From PALSA-612 sp046729255 (GTDB lineage Bacteria > Actinomycetota > Thermoleophilia > Gaiellales > Gaiellaceae), in assembly GCA_046729255.1 (NCBI GenBank), contig JBKPGF010000048.1, positions 1 to 31,996 of the forward strand: a stretch of DNA of 31,996 bases, given 5' to 3'. Positions 22,743 through 30,967 of the stretch are shown here, piece after piece. The notes below the pieces were generated by a model, which had not been told where the DNA came from, made no database searches, and saw only the letters and a list, made by a program, of their open reading frames with translations. Positions within the stretch are counted from its first letter, which is position 1; every line of letters begins with the position of its first letter. Position numbers and translations under genes: made by a program.

Positions 22743-23017
22743 GCTCAGAATCTCAACTTGCTCCGGAGCCACATCACGAGATCGTCTTGGGGACTCGTTC
22801 TCGTCCGGCTTCCGGCTTCCTCGCGGAGCCTGCGGCGAGGTCGGGTCGTACACGCGCCTTAGTTACGCCTAGACGGGCCAGACATGCCGTGACAAGATCG
22901 CTTGCGATGCGAGGCGGCGAGTGCGCGTGTACCGGGCGCTTGACGCGCCTGTTGGTAACAACAAGTAGTGCCGTACGGGCGCGAGCACTGACGACCTACT
23001 GCGCCGGTCTGCCTGTA

Positions 23018-23023
23018 TAGGGT
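23018..23023 (+). promoter_or_regulatory. Candidate -10 of a leaderless promoter for the LigD-type polymerase
   Basis: TAGGGT (TAnnnT; also TATAGG two bases earlier) ends six bases before the GTG start at 23030, placing the transcript start on the G of GTG. There is no ribosome binding site. The remaining 23 kb-side gap (22743-23017) holds no gene I recognise, apart from a small palindrome TGTTG-GTAA-CAACA at 22950-22963. Confidence 0.35.
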
Positions 23024-23029
23024 CAAACC

Positions 23030-24037
23030 GTGGCGGCAAGTGCCATCGAGCTCGACGTGGAGGGACGCGCCGTCCGCGTCTCCAATCCCGAGAAGATCTA
23101 CTTCCGGGCACGCAAGGAGACGAAGCTCGATCTCGTCGAGTACTACCTCGCGGTCGGCGACGGGATCGTCCGTGCGCTCCGCGAGCGGCCGACGTACCTC
23201 AAGCGCCACCCGGACGGCGCGGACACCGACCCGATCTATCAGAAGCGCGTCCCGGAGCATCGGCCCGAATGGATCGAGACAGTGCGCGTGACGTTTCCCT
23301 CGGGGCGGCACGCGGATGCGCTGTGCGTCACCGAGGTGGCGCAGGTCGCGTGGGCGGCGAACCTCGCGACGCTCGATTTCCACCCCTGGCCCGCGCGCCG
23401 CTCGGACGTCGATCACGCGGACGAGCTGCGCATCGACATCGACCCGCAGCCGGGCACGGGCTTCAAGCGGGCGAAGCAAGTGGCCGCGATCGTGCACGAG
23501 GTGCTGTCCGAGATCGGGTACACGGGCTGGCCGAAGACGTCGGGCAATCGCGGCATCCACGTCGCCTGCCGGATCGAGCCGCGATGGGACTTCCCGGTCG
23601 TGCGCCGAGCGGCGCTCGCGTTCGCGCGCGAGGTCGAGCGACGCGCGCCGAAGCTCGTCACCACCGCTTGGTGGAAGGAGGAGCGCGGCCGGCGGGTCTT
23701 CATCGACTACAACCAGAACGCCCGCGACCGCACGATCGCCTCCGCCTACTCCGTGCGGGCCCGCCGCGATGCGACCGTGTCAGCCCCGGTGACGTGGGAC
23801 GAGCTACCCGACGCGGAGACGGAAGACTTCAACCTCGCGACGATGCCCGAGCGGTTCGAGAAGCTCGGCGACGTCCAGGCCGGGATCGACGACGTCGTCT
23901 GCGATCTCGAGGTGCTGCTCGGATGGGTGGAGCGCGACGAGGCGGAGGGCATCGCCGAGGCTCCGTACCCGCCTCACTTCCCGAAGATGCCCGGCGAGCC
24001 GCGCCGCGTGCAGCCCTCGAAGCGCCGTTCCGACTAG
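23030..24037 (+). CDS. ligD: LigD-type DNA polymerase/primase (archaeo-eukaryotic primase superfamily)
   Basis: A 335-residue stand-alone polymerase domain of the LigD family, which fills and extends ends during non-homologous end joining. Motifs: SNPEKIYFRAR and KLDLVEYYLAV at the start, RPTYLKRHPDG, EVAQVAWAANLATLDFHPWPAR, the catalytic DHADELRIDIDPQPG with Asp136 and Asp138, TSGNRGIHVACR, and RVFIDYNQNARDRTIASAYSVR. The GTG start has no ribosome binding site but a -10-like element directly upstream. The ligase that would normally be fused lies 1.3 kb away in the opposite orientation, and no Ku gene is in the window. Stop overlaps the cupin stop in CTAG. Confidence 0.9.
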   Translation: MAASAIELDVEGRAVRVSNPEKIYFRARKETKLDLVEYYLAVGDGIVRALRERPTYLKRHPDGADTDPIYQKRVPEHRPEWIETVRVTFPSGRHADALCVTEVAQVAWAANLATLDFHPWPARRSDVDHADELRIDIDPQPGTGFKRAKQVAAIVHEVLSEIGYTGWPKTSGNRGIHVACRIEPRWDFPVVRRAALAFAREVERRAPKLVTTAWWKEERGRRVFIDYNQNARDRTIASAYSVRARRDATVSAPVTWDELPDAETEDFNLATMPERFEKLGDVQAGIDDVVCDLEVLLGWVERDEAEGIAEAPYPPHFPKMPGEPRRVQPSKRRSD

Positions 24038-24498
24038 TCCTCGCCCTCCCAGTAGTCGAGCTCCGGCCCCGGCCGGCCGAACATGATCCGTTCGCCGGCG
24101 ACGCTCCGCGCACCGACCTTGCCGGTGTCCGCGTATTCGACGATGTCCGGCGCGATGAGCGTCGAGATCATGAGCACACGGATGGGCGAGTCCGTGTTGT
24201 TGATGACCTGGTGGAAGCCGTCTTTCCCGCGCCGGAAACAGACGATGTCGCCCTCGCGGAGGTCTTGCTCGCCGTCGGAGGCGCGCAGCGTCGGGTTACC
24301 GCGCACGACGAGCATCCATTCCTCGTTCGCGTGGTGCGTGTGGTACGGCCAGAGCTTGTTGCCGGCCTCGAGCTCGTACATGCTCGCGCCGATCAGCTCA
24401 CCCTTCAGCTTCGCGCCGACCCAGGCGTCCTTCGAGCGCCAGCCTTCGCGATCCTCGGTGCGATCCCAGCTGTCCGAGTCGAGGTTGAAGACCTCCAC
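24034..24498 (-). CDS. Cupin-domain protein
   Basis: A 154-residue single-domain cupin. The metal-binding motif 1 is seen as YHTHHANEEWMLVVRGNPTLR (His, His, Glu ligands) with GDIVCFRRGKDGFHQVINNT as motif 2. The C-terminus (GARSVAGERIMFGRPGPELDYWEG) resembles sugar- or dehydratase-related cupins of actinobacteria, but the activity is unknown. The start is a GTG at 24498. It ends tail to tail with the polymerase gene, sharing CTAG. Confidence 0.82.
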   Translation of the reverse strand: MEVFNLDSDSWDRTEDREGWRSKDAWVGAKLKGELIGASMYELEAGNKLWPYHTHHANEEWMLVVRGNPTLRASDGEQDLREGDIVCFRRGKDGFHQVINNTDSPIRVLMISTLIAPDIVEYADTGKVGARSVAGERIMFGRPGPELDYWEGED

Positions 24499-24553
24499 GG
24501 CCGGAGCCTAGAGGATCGGACTAGAACCGCCCGGGTCGGGGTAGAACTCGACC

Positions 24554-24649
24554 ATGTTCAAGACGCGATATGCAGTGCTGGGCTGGCTCACGTACAAGCT
24601 GGGCAAGCAGTACGCGAGGCGACGGGCGCGCAAGCTGAAGTTCCGCTAG
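24554..24649 (+). CDS. 31-residue basic small protein
   Basis: A short frame starting at an ATG and ending TAG, encoding MFKTRYAVLGWLTYKLGK followed by a strongly basic tail with an Arg/Lys-rich end. A hydrophobic-amphipathic segment followed by positive charges suggests a membrane-associated peptide. It occupies the only free interval between the cupin and methyltransferase genes, and its stop lies four bases from the methyltransferase stop. I recall similar short basic proteins in actinobacteria but cannot confirm a family. Ribosome binding site is weak. Confidence 0.45.
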   Translation: MFKTRYAVLGWLTYKLGKQYARRRARKLKFR

Positions 24650-24653
24650 CCCG

Positions 24654-25373
24654 CTACTCCTTGTCGATGACGGCGACGTAGAGATCGTCGGCTTCGAGGG
24701 TTCGCGCCAAGTGCCAGCCCGTGCCATCGAGCAGAGAGCGAAGCTCGTCGGGCGACACCATCAGGTAGTCGAACCATGGCGTGGCGTGCAGCCGGTAACG
24801 CACGCGAATGCGGGCCTGACCGGCCATGCGGCCTCGGCGGCGGTTCCGCTCGTGGTAAGCGAGATGGGCCGGGTCCTCCGTGCGATAGACGTCACGCGTT
24901 TCTGCGACGATCCGTCCCCGGTCGCTCGTCACCTTGTGGAAGCGGAGGAGGAGGCGCCGCGCTTTTGCCTCGCTCCCGAACAGGCCGAAGTTGTTTCCGA
25001 GCATGACGATCGTGTCGAACGCGCCGAGTGAGCTGTCGATGTTCTCGATCGGGCAAACGCGAGCATCGCGTACACCTCGTCGCCGACACACCTCGACGGC
25101 GCCTGGTGAGACGTCGATCCCGACCACATCGAGACCGCGGTCCTGGAGGTGGAGGCAGACGCGACCGCCGCCACAGCCGATATCGAGCACGCGGCCCCGG
25201 ACAGAGCGCATGGCTCGTCGGGTGAGCGGGTGCCACCGGCGGAAGGGCGCGAGGTAGAACTCCGACTGGCCCGCCTCGACGAACCCGTCGTCACGCTCGA
25301 TGATCTCCCTCGGCTGGCCGCCGTCGAGTTCCGCGAGCAGCAGCTGTCCGTACGCGTCCTCGGCGGGTCTCAT
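24654..25373 (-). CDS. Class I SAM-dependent methyltransferase
   Basis: A 239-residue methyltransferase. The SAM-binding motif I is VLDIGCGGGRVCLHL (near residue 60), followed by GLDVVGIDVSPGAVEVCRRRG (motif II acidic residue), FDTIVMLGNNFGLF (motif IV) and a C-terminal substrate domain ending TLEADDLYVAVIDKE. The type is Methyltransf_25; substrate unknown. The ATG overlaps the TGA of the upstream DNA ligase gene (ATGA), so it is translationally coupled to it, a hint of a shared role or only of compact packing. Confidence 0.85.
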   Translation of the reverse strand: MRPAEDAYGQLLLAELDGGQPREIIERDDGFVEAGQSEFYLAPFRRWHPLTRRAMRSVRGRVLDIGCGGGRVCLHLQDRGLDVVGIDVSPGAVEVCRRRGVRDARVCPIENIDSSLGAFDTIVMLGNNFGLFGSEAKARRLLLRFHKVTSDRGRIVAETRDVYRTEDPAHLAYHERNRRRGRMAGQARIRVRYRLHATPWFDYLMVSPDELRSLLDGTGWHLARTLEADDLYVAVIDKE

Positions 25374-26368
25374 GCGAGCAGGCTCTCGAGCGTCGGGTCG
25401 CCTCGCTTCCGGCGCGGCCGTACCTGGGCCCACGTGCAGTCCTTCGGATCCTTGTCCGGGCGAAAGCGGAGGAAGCGGGTGCCGTGTCGGATGCGCCGCT
25501 TCTCGACCTTGTCGTAGCGAACCTCCACCACGAGCTTCGGCTTGAGGGCGGACTGCTCCAGCTCGCCTGTGCCCCAGCGGTTCGGCTCCGAGAAGCCGCG
25601 GTCGGGCGCGCCCTTGAGCAGGGGCTGGACGAGCTCGAGCGTCATGTCGTGGCGCGCCGGCGCGACGGCGCACGAGCCGACGTAGTGAAGATCGCCGTTG
25701 TCGTAGAGGCCGAGCAGGAGCGTCGCGAGCCTCGTCGGCTTCTCCTTCCAGCGGACGCCGACGACGACACAGTCGACGGTCTTGTGGTGCTTCACCTTGG
25801 CGACGGCGTCGCGAGAGCCCGGCCGGTACGGCGAGTCGAGCCGCTTGGCGACGACGCCGTCGAGACCGGCGGGCTCCAGGCGCTCGAGCCAGCGGCGGGC
25901 GAGGTCGGCGTCGCGGCTGGCCTGCGATACGGCGAACGGGAGCTTCAGCCGCTCGAGCCGCTTGCGGCGCTCGGCGAGCGGCAGCTTCCAGATCTCCTCG
26001 CCCTTCCACAGCAGCACATCGAATGCGATGAAGCGCGTCGGCATCTCGGCGGAGAGCTTGCGCACGCGGCTCTCGGCCGGGTGCAGGCGCATCTGCAGCA
26101 GGTCGAACTCGAGCCGGCCCTGCTGCTCTAACACGATCTCCCCGTCGAGCGCTGAGTGCGGCGGCAGCTTCGCGCCGAGTGGCGCCAGCTCGGGGAAGTA
26201 CCGCAGCAGTGGGCGGCCGTTGCGGCTCCAGACGGCGAGCTCGCCGCCGTCGTTCTCCACGACGCCGCGAAAGCCGTCCCATTTCGGCTCGTAGAGCCAG
26301 TCGCCTTCGGGCAGCTCCGGGACGAGCTGTGCCTCCATGGGCGGAAAGGGGACACGCTTGCCCGGCAT
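25370..26368 (-). CDS. ATP-dependent DNA ligase (LigC/LigD-ligase type)
   Basis: A 332-residue ATP-dependent ligase. The adenylation motif I is YEPKWDGFRG with Lys29 as the AMP-bearing residue; motif Ia SRNGRPLLRYFPEL, motif III FIAFDVLLW, DGEIVLE, motif IV GLDGVVAKRLDSPYRPG and motif V AVAKVKHHKTVDCVVVG are present, followed by an OB-fold (VEVRYDKVEKRRIRHGTRFLRFRPDKDP). It seals nicks, possibly together with the nearby polymerase. ATG 26368 is preceded by GGAG at eight bases; an in-frame start nine codons further upstream exists. No Ku is seen in this window. Coupled to the methyltransferase gene. Confidence 0.92.
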   Translation of the reverse strand: MPGKRVPFPPMEAQLVPELPEGDWLYEPKWDGFRGVVENDGGELAVWSRNGRPLLRYFPELAPLGAKLPPHSALDGEIVLEQQGRLEFDLLQMRLHPAESRVRKLSAEMPTRFIAFDVLLWKGEEIWKLPLAERRKRLERLKLPFAVSQASRDADLARRWLERLEPAGLDGVVAKRLDSPYRPGSRDAVAKVKHHKTVDCVVVGVRWKEKPTRLATLLLGLYDNGDLHYVGSCAVAPARHDMTLELVQPLLKGAPDRGFSEPNRWGTGELEQSALKPKLVVEVRYDKVEKRRIRHGTRFLRFRPDKDPKDCTWAQVRPRRKRGDPTLESLLA

Positions 26369-26411
26369 CAGTTGATCTCCTTCGTGTGGGTACACATCAG
26401 GCGGATTCGGC

Positions 26412-27596
26412 TCAGGCCGGAGCCGTCCGCGGGGCTCGCCGGCCCGCCGCGAGCACGAGCACGACGATGACTGCCGAGACGAGTTCGACGGTCGCCCACA
26501 CGGCGTTCCGTTCCACCCCCGCGATCGTATAGCGATGGTGCAGGCCGCCGGCGGCTATCGCTGCTGCGCAGACGAGCGTCTCCGCCCGCGCAAGCACAGC
26601 CGCGCGCAGCAGCATCCCGGCTGCGACAGCGAACGCGGGGGCTGCCAGTCCCGCTAGACGCGGCTCGTTGCTCGCGTTGGCCAGCGGGCCGAGCACGAGC
26701 GGCTGTCCGGCGACCGCAGCCGCGACGAGCAGCGGTCCCCACGGGGCCGGACCGCGGGTCCGTAGCCAGGCACCCGCGACCAGCGCCGCGGGCACGGCGA
26801 TGCCGAGCGCGACACGGCCCACGTGGTCCGCAAGAGGCCGCACCCCTGTGAAGAAGCCGATCACCGTGAGATCGTCGATCCCGGCAGGCCGCGGAGCGGA
26901 GAACGAGTTGGAAGCGATCTGGAGTACGCCGTAGATCACTGCGGGGACGAGCAGGAAGCCGGCCGGCGCCCGGAAGCGGATTGGACGCCAGGCGGGAAGA
27001 TACGCTGCCCACACCGCAGCGGCAACGCCGACCGGAAGTGCGCTCTGGCGTCCCAGCGTGGCGAGCGCGAGACCGGCGAGGGCCACCCAGAGACCGCCGC
27101 GCACGAATCCGGCCAGCATCACCGACAGGCCCAGCACGAAGATCCCGTCCGACACCATCCCGGGGGCAGCAAGCAGGTAGTGCACGGGGTAGGCGGATGC
27201 CGCGACGACGCCGAGTGAGAGGGCGTACGCCCGCACGTCAAGTCCAAGGGCGGTCAGGGCGACGTGCATAGCGACGAGGATGAGGGCGACGCACGCGATC
27301 ACAGCGACCCGGTAGAGGGTGTGAAGAGGCACGTCCGTGACATCGTGGGCGACTCCGATGAGCCAGTGCACCGGGAATCGCTGTGCGTACGCACGCAGGA
27401 CGTCGGTGTCCGGGAGGCCGGGCGCGGCACGCGCGATCACCTCGTACACGTCCATGTCGGCCGCGAACTGGACACGGACGCCCTCCTCCCACGACGGCCA
27501 GCGCTGCACAGCGGCGACGAAGCCCGCCCAGAGCACGAGCACGACGAGGTGCGCGCCGCTCGCCCGGCGTGCCGCTCTCCCGAGTGAGGTGCACAT
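26412..27596 (-). CDS. Multi-pass membrane protein, unknown function
   Basis: A 394-residue integral membrane protein with about ten hydrophobic helices, Ala/Val/Leu-rich. The first periplasmic loop holds DMDVYEVIARAAPGLPDTDVL and FPVHWLIGVAHD, and a later loop has NSFSAPRPAGIDDLTVIGFFTGV. The layout resembles GT-C/DUF2029-like transferases, as does its divergent neighbour, but no diagnostic motif is seen, so I leave it unnamed. ATG start at 27596; 41 bases separate its start from that of the divergent gene. Confidence 0.65.
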   Translation of the reverse strand: MCTSLGRAARRASGAHLVVLVLWAGFVAAVQRWPSWEEGVRVQFAADMDVYEVIARAAPGLPDTDVLRAYAQRFPVHWLIGVAHDVTDVPLHTLYRVAVIACVALILVAMHVALTALGLDVRAYALSLGVVAASAYPVHYLLAAPGMVSDGIFVLGLSVMLAGFVRGGLWVALAGLALATLGRQSALPVGVAAAVWAAYLPAWRPIRFRAPAGFLLVPAVIYGVLQIASNSFSAPRPAGIDDLTVIGFFTGVRPLADHVGRVALGIAVPAALVAGAWLRTRGPAPWGPLLVAAAVAGQPLVLGPLANASNEPRLAGLAAPAFAVAAGMLLRAAVLARAETLVCAAAIAAGGLHHRYTIAGVERNAVWATVELVSAVIVVLVLAAGRRAPRTAPA

Positions 27597-27637
27597 CGGC
27601 GGCTGAGTCTACGGAGGCACCAGGTACTCTGGCCCCG

Positions 27638-28843
27638 GTGGCTTCGCCGGAGGCGACTGAGCGAGCGCGCGCAGAGGACTCATCGCGACGCCTGGCGGCG
27701 TTCGAAGCCGTTGCAGGCCGAGGTTGGACGGCGATCCTGCTCGCCGCTCTCGTCGCGCTTCCGCTGGCCTGGATCGTCCGCCGAAGTCTGGCGGGCTACG
27801 GCACCGTCCCGCTTCCCGTCGACCTGATGGTCTTCCTGAACGCGTCAGACGACATCCTCGCCGGCCGAAACCCGTTCCCCGCCCCGGCGGCGCTTACGGG
27901 GGATGCGAACTACGTGTACCCGCCGCTCCTGGCCATCGCGGTGATCCCGCTGGCCGTGATTCCGGTCGCTCCCGCTGTGCTGATCTGGACGCTGCTCTCT
28001 GCGGGAGCGATCGCCGCAGCACTCTGGTTGCTCGGCGTCCGCGACTGGCGCGTATACGGACTGTGCGTGCTGCTGGCCGGTACCCGCGACGCGATCGCGG
28101 CCGGCACCGTCGGCCCACTGCTTGTCCTCGGCAGTGCGATCGCTTGGCGGTACCGGGACCGCCGGCCGGCCCGCGCGGGGGCGGGCGTCGGGTTGGCGAT
28201 TGCCCTCAAGCTGTTCGTCTGGCCCCTCCTCCTGTGGCTCGTGGTAACCCGACGCGCGCGTACGGCCTTGCTCGCGTTCGTCATCGGAGGCGGCGCAGCT
28301 CTTGCTTCATGGGCGGTGATCGGATTCGACGGCCTGACCGACTATCCGGATCTCCTGCGGCGCCTGTCCGATCTCGAGGCGGACCAGTCGTATTCCATAT
28401 ATGCCGTCGGGCGAGCGGTCGGCCTGGCCTCCCCTCTGGCGGTCGGCTCCTCCCTCGCCGTCGGCGCGATCGTCCTCGCGATCATGGTCTGGACCGCCCG
28501 CGACGTGGCGATTCCCGCGACTGAGCGGGATCGCCTCGCGCTCACGGCGGCGATCGCGGCGTCACTCGCGCTGACGCCGATTCTCTGGATCCACTACCTC
28601 GTCTTGCTGATCGTCCCCCTCGCCCTGGCGAGGCCGCGCCTCGCGCCGCTCTGGCTCGTGGCGCTCGTTCCCGCCGCGGTCAGGATCATCGGCTGGTCGC
28701 CTGCCGGGTGGCCGAGCGGCGATCCGCCCTCGCTTGCCGTGGTTCTGGGGACGACCGTGCTCGTTCTCGCCTGGATGCTGCGCTCGGTTCAACGCGAGCC
28801 CCCTCTCTCCGAAGGTGGCCGCAGCGATTCAAGTCCCTACTGA
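27638..28843 (+). CDS. GT87/DUF2029-like membrane glycosyltransferase
   Basis: A 401-residue protein with about nine to ten membrane helices. After the first helix it has VPLPVDLMVFLNASDDILAGRNPF (an acidic residue in the loop after helix one) and YVYPPLLAIAVIPLAVIP, the FxYPP-type pattern typical of actinobacterial GT87 polyprenol-dependent mannosyl/arabinosyl transferases; LKLFVWPLLLWLV and ILWIHYLVLLIVPL fit the same family. It probably adds sugars to envelope glycolipids or glycans. The GTG at 27638 gives a sensible N-terminus; ribosome binding site weak. Divergent from another membrane protein gene and 31 bases before the ketosynthase gene. Confidence 0.75.
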   Translation: MASPEATERARAEDSSRRLAAFEAVAGRGWTAILLAALVALPLAWIVRRSLAGYGTVPLPVDLMVFLNASDDILAGRNPFPAPAALTGDANYVYPPLLAIAVIPLAVIPVAPAVLIWTLLSAGAIAAALWLLGVRDWRVYGLCVLLAGTRDAIAAGTVGPLLVLGSAIAWRYRDRRPARAGAGVGLAIALKLFVWPLLLWLVVTRRARTALLAFVIGGGAALASWAVIGFDGLTDYPDLLRRLSDLEADQSYSIYAVGRAVGLASPLAVGSSLAVGAIVLAIMVWTARDVAIPATERDRLALTAAIAASLALTPILWIHYLVLLIVPLALARPRLAPLWLVALVPAAVRIIGWSPAGWPSGDPPSLAVVLGTTVLVLAWMLRSVQREPPLSEGGRSDSSPY

Positions 28844-28874
28844 GCCCGTCGCCGACCGCATAAGCTCCCGCGAC

Positions 28875-30104
28875 ATGCGCCGTGTCGTGGTCACGGGGAT
28901 GGGGGCGATCACGCCTGTGGGCGCGACGGCCCGCGAGACGTGGGAGTCCGCGGTGGCCGGGAAGAGCGGCATCGACTTCATACGCTCGTTCGACGCGAGC
29001 GAGTTCCCCGTGCGCATCGCGGCCGAGGTGAAGGACTTCGATCCGGCATCCGTTGTCCCCGTGAAGGAGGCGAGGCGGCTGGACAAGTACGTGCTGCTCG
29101 GGCTCGCAGCGGCCCAGGAAGCCGTCGCCGACGCCTCACTCGACGGGAGCTACGACCCGATGCGTGTGGGGATCCTCTTCGGGTCGGCCATCGGCGGGAT
29201 CGTGGGCATCATGGAACAGGGCGAGGTCCTGCGCGACCGCGGAGGCGACCGCGTGTCGCCGTACTTCATCCCCAGCGTGCTCGTGGACGCTGCGTCCGGG
29301 CAGATGGCGATCGCGCTCGGCTACCGCGGGCCGAACTACGCGCCCGTCTCGGCTTGCGCGACGGGCTCGACGGCGGTGGGGGAGGGGGCGGAGCTGATCC
29401 GGCGAGGCGACGCCGACGCCGTGCTGGCGGGCGGCGCCGAGGCTGCCATGCATCCGGTCATCCTCGCGGGCTTCTGCGCCATGCGCGGCCTCGCCGCCGA
29501 AGTGGAATATCCGCCGCGCGCGTCGCGGCCCTTCGACGCCCTGCGCTCCGGCTTTGTCATGGGCGAGGGCGCGTGTGTGCTCGTGCTCGAGGAGCTGGAG
29601 GCGGCTCGGAAGCGTGGCGCCAAGGTCTACGCCGAGATCCTCGGTTACGGCGCGTCGAACGACGCCTACCACCTAGCGCAGCCCGAGCCGGAGGCGACGG
29701 GGGTCGCGGAGATGATGCGTAAGGCGCTCGACCGTGCGGACGTGTCGCCGGAGCGCGTCGGGTACATCAATGCGCACGGAACGTCGACGCCGCTCGGCGA
29801 CGCCGCCGAGACGAAGGCGATCAAGGACGTGTTCGGCGACCATGCGTACCAGCTTGCGGTGTCGTCGACGAAATCGGTCATGGGGCACTGCTTCGGGGCG
29901 GCGGGCGCGATCGAGGCGATGATGTGCGTGCTCGCGATCCACGACGGCGTGCTGCCGCCGACGATCAACTACGAGCATCCCGATCCCGAGTGCGATCTCG
30001 ACTACGTGCCGAACGAGGCACGCCGCGTGGAGGTCGACGTTGCCCTCTCGAACGCGATGGGCCTCGGCGGTCACAACGCCTGCGTCCTCGTCGGACGCGT
30101 TTAG
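28875..30104 (+). CDS. fabF: Beta-ketoacyl-ACP synthase II (FabF type)
   Basis: A 409-residue condensing enzyme of fatty-acid synthesis. The thiolase fold begins MRRVVVTGMGAITPVG; the nucleophile is Cys161 in VSACATGS, the two catalytic His lie in NAHGTSTPLGD (about residue 301) and GHCFGAAGA (about 338), and the C-terminus has SNAMGLGGHNACVLVGR. It condenses malonyl-ACP with acyl-ACP. The ATG is chosen just before the conserved RRVVVTG; the open frame runs further upstream into the membrane-protein gene. No acyl carrier protein or other fab genes lie in the window, so it may be a housekeeping enzyme or serve a dedicated lipid. Confidence 0.92.
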   Translation: MRRVVVTGMGAITPVGATARETWESAVAGKSGIDFIRSFDASEFPVRIAAEVKDFDPASVVPVKEARRLDKYVLLGLAAAQEAVADASLDGSYDPMRVGILFGSAIGGIVGIMEQGEVLRDRGGDRVSPYFIPSVLVDAASGQMAIALGYRGPNYAPVSACATGSTAVGEGAELIRRGDADAVLAGGAEAAMHPVILAGFCAMRGLAAEVEYPPRASRPFDALRSGFVMGEGACVLVLEELEAARKRGAKVYAEILGYGASNDAYHLAQPEPEATGVAEMMRKALDRADVSPERVGYINAHGTSTPLGDAAETKAIKDVFGDHAYQLAVSSTKSVMGHCFGAAGAIEAMMCVLAIHDGVLPPTINYEHPDPECDLDYVPNEARRVEVDVALSNAMGLGGHNACVLVGRV

Positions 30105-30115
30105 ACGCGGGGCGG

Positions 30116-30967
30116 CTAGTCGATGAAGGCGGCGAGCTTCCACTCGCCGTCGAGGCCCTTGAGCTCCTGCTCGCCCCTGTCCTCGAACTTCAGGTCGGTG
30201 GACATCGCGAGCGCACGCGTGAGCTCGGAGACGAGGATCTCGTCGGCGCTGGCCGCCGCCATGATGCGCGCCGCCTCGTGCATGGCGACGCCACGAACGT
30301 CGTCGCCCACGAGCTCCACCTCGCCGATGTGGACACCCGCGCGAACGTGGAGGTCGTCGGCGTTTGCGCGCCTGCGAATGGCCGCGGCGCAGTGGAGGGC
30401 TCGCGCGGGACCGTCGAACGTCGCGACGATGCCGTCTCCGGTCGTCGTCACTTCCCGCCCCTGAAAGCGCTCGAGCTCCGCCCGCGCGCCGGTGAAGTGG
30501 CCGGACAGGAGCTCCCGCCAGCGAGCGTCGCCGACGCGGCCGGCGATCGCCGTGGAGTCGACCAGGTCAGTGAAGAGCAGCGTGCGGAGCACCCGGCTGT
30601 GGACGCCGGTGGGAAAGCCGGCCCAGGCACGGATTCCCGCCCACTCGATCTGGACCAACGTCTCGTCGCCGTACGTGTACCCGTCGTGTCCCGGCGGAAT
30701 GTCGAAAACGTCGTGCGGCCCGTAGATCGCGGTCGTCCCGTCGCTGAAGTCGATCCCGAGCTGCCCGGAGATGACGACGCCGATGTGCCGCGCCTGACAC
30801 CACTCGCCGCCCACCTTGGGCCGGTTGTGCTCTGACCATCGCCAGCCAGGCTCGGAGACGAAGAGTCCTACCGTGAGGTCGCCGAGCTCGACGAGGCTGG
30901 CCGTGATCTTCGGAAACTCGATCACCTCGTCCGGCCGGTCGAGGTTTCCGCGGGTGACGTCAGGCAT
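30116..30967 (-). CDS. Cupin fused to class III adenylate/guanylate cyclase-like domain
   Basis: A 283-residue two-domain protein. Residues 1-125 form a cupin-like barrel (VGLFVSEPGWRWSEHNRP, GVVISGQLGIDFSDG, YGPHDVFDIPPGHDGYTYG). Residues 127-283 are a class III cyclase domain: LLFTDLVDSTAI with metal Asp134, VTTTGDGIVATF with metal Asp178, and VRGVAMHEAARI...DEILVS. Both metal Asp are kept, but the Lys usual before TTGDG is Thr174 and the Asn/Arg transition-state segment reads MHEAAR, so activity or substrate may differ. The ATG overlaps the HAD gene stop by eight bases, so it is coupled. Suggests a ligand-sensing cyclase or degenerate sensor; ligand unknown. Confidence 0.82.
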   Translation of the reverse strand: MPDVTRGNLDRPDEVIEFPKITASLVELGDLTVGLFVSEPGWRWSEHNRPKVGGEWCQARHIGVVISGQLGIDFSDGTTAIYGPHDVFDIPPGHDGYTYGDETLVQIEWAGIRAWAGFPTGVHSRVLRTLLFTDLVDSTAIAGRVGDARWRELLSGHFTGARAELERFQGREVTTTGDGIVATFDGPARALHCAAAIRRRANADDLHVRAGVHIGEVELVGDDVRGVAMHEAARIMAAASADEILVSELTRALAMSTDLKFEDRGEQELKGLDGEWKLAAFID

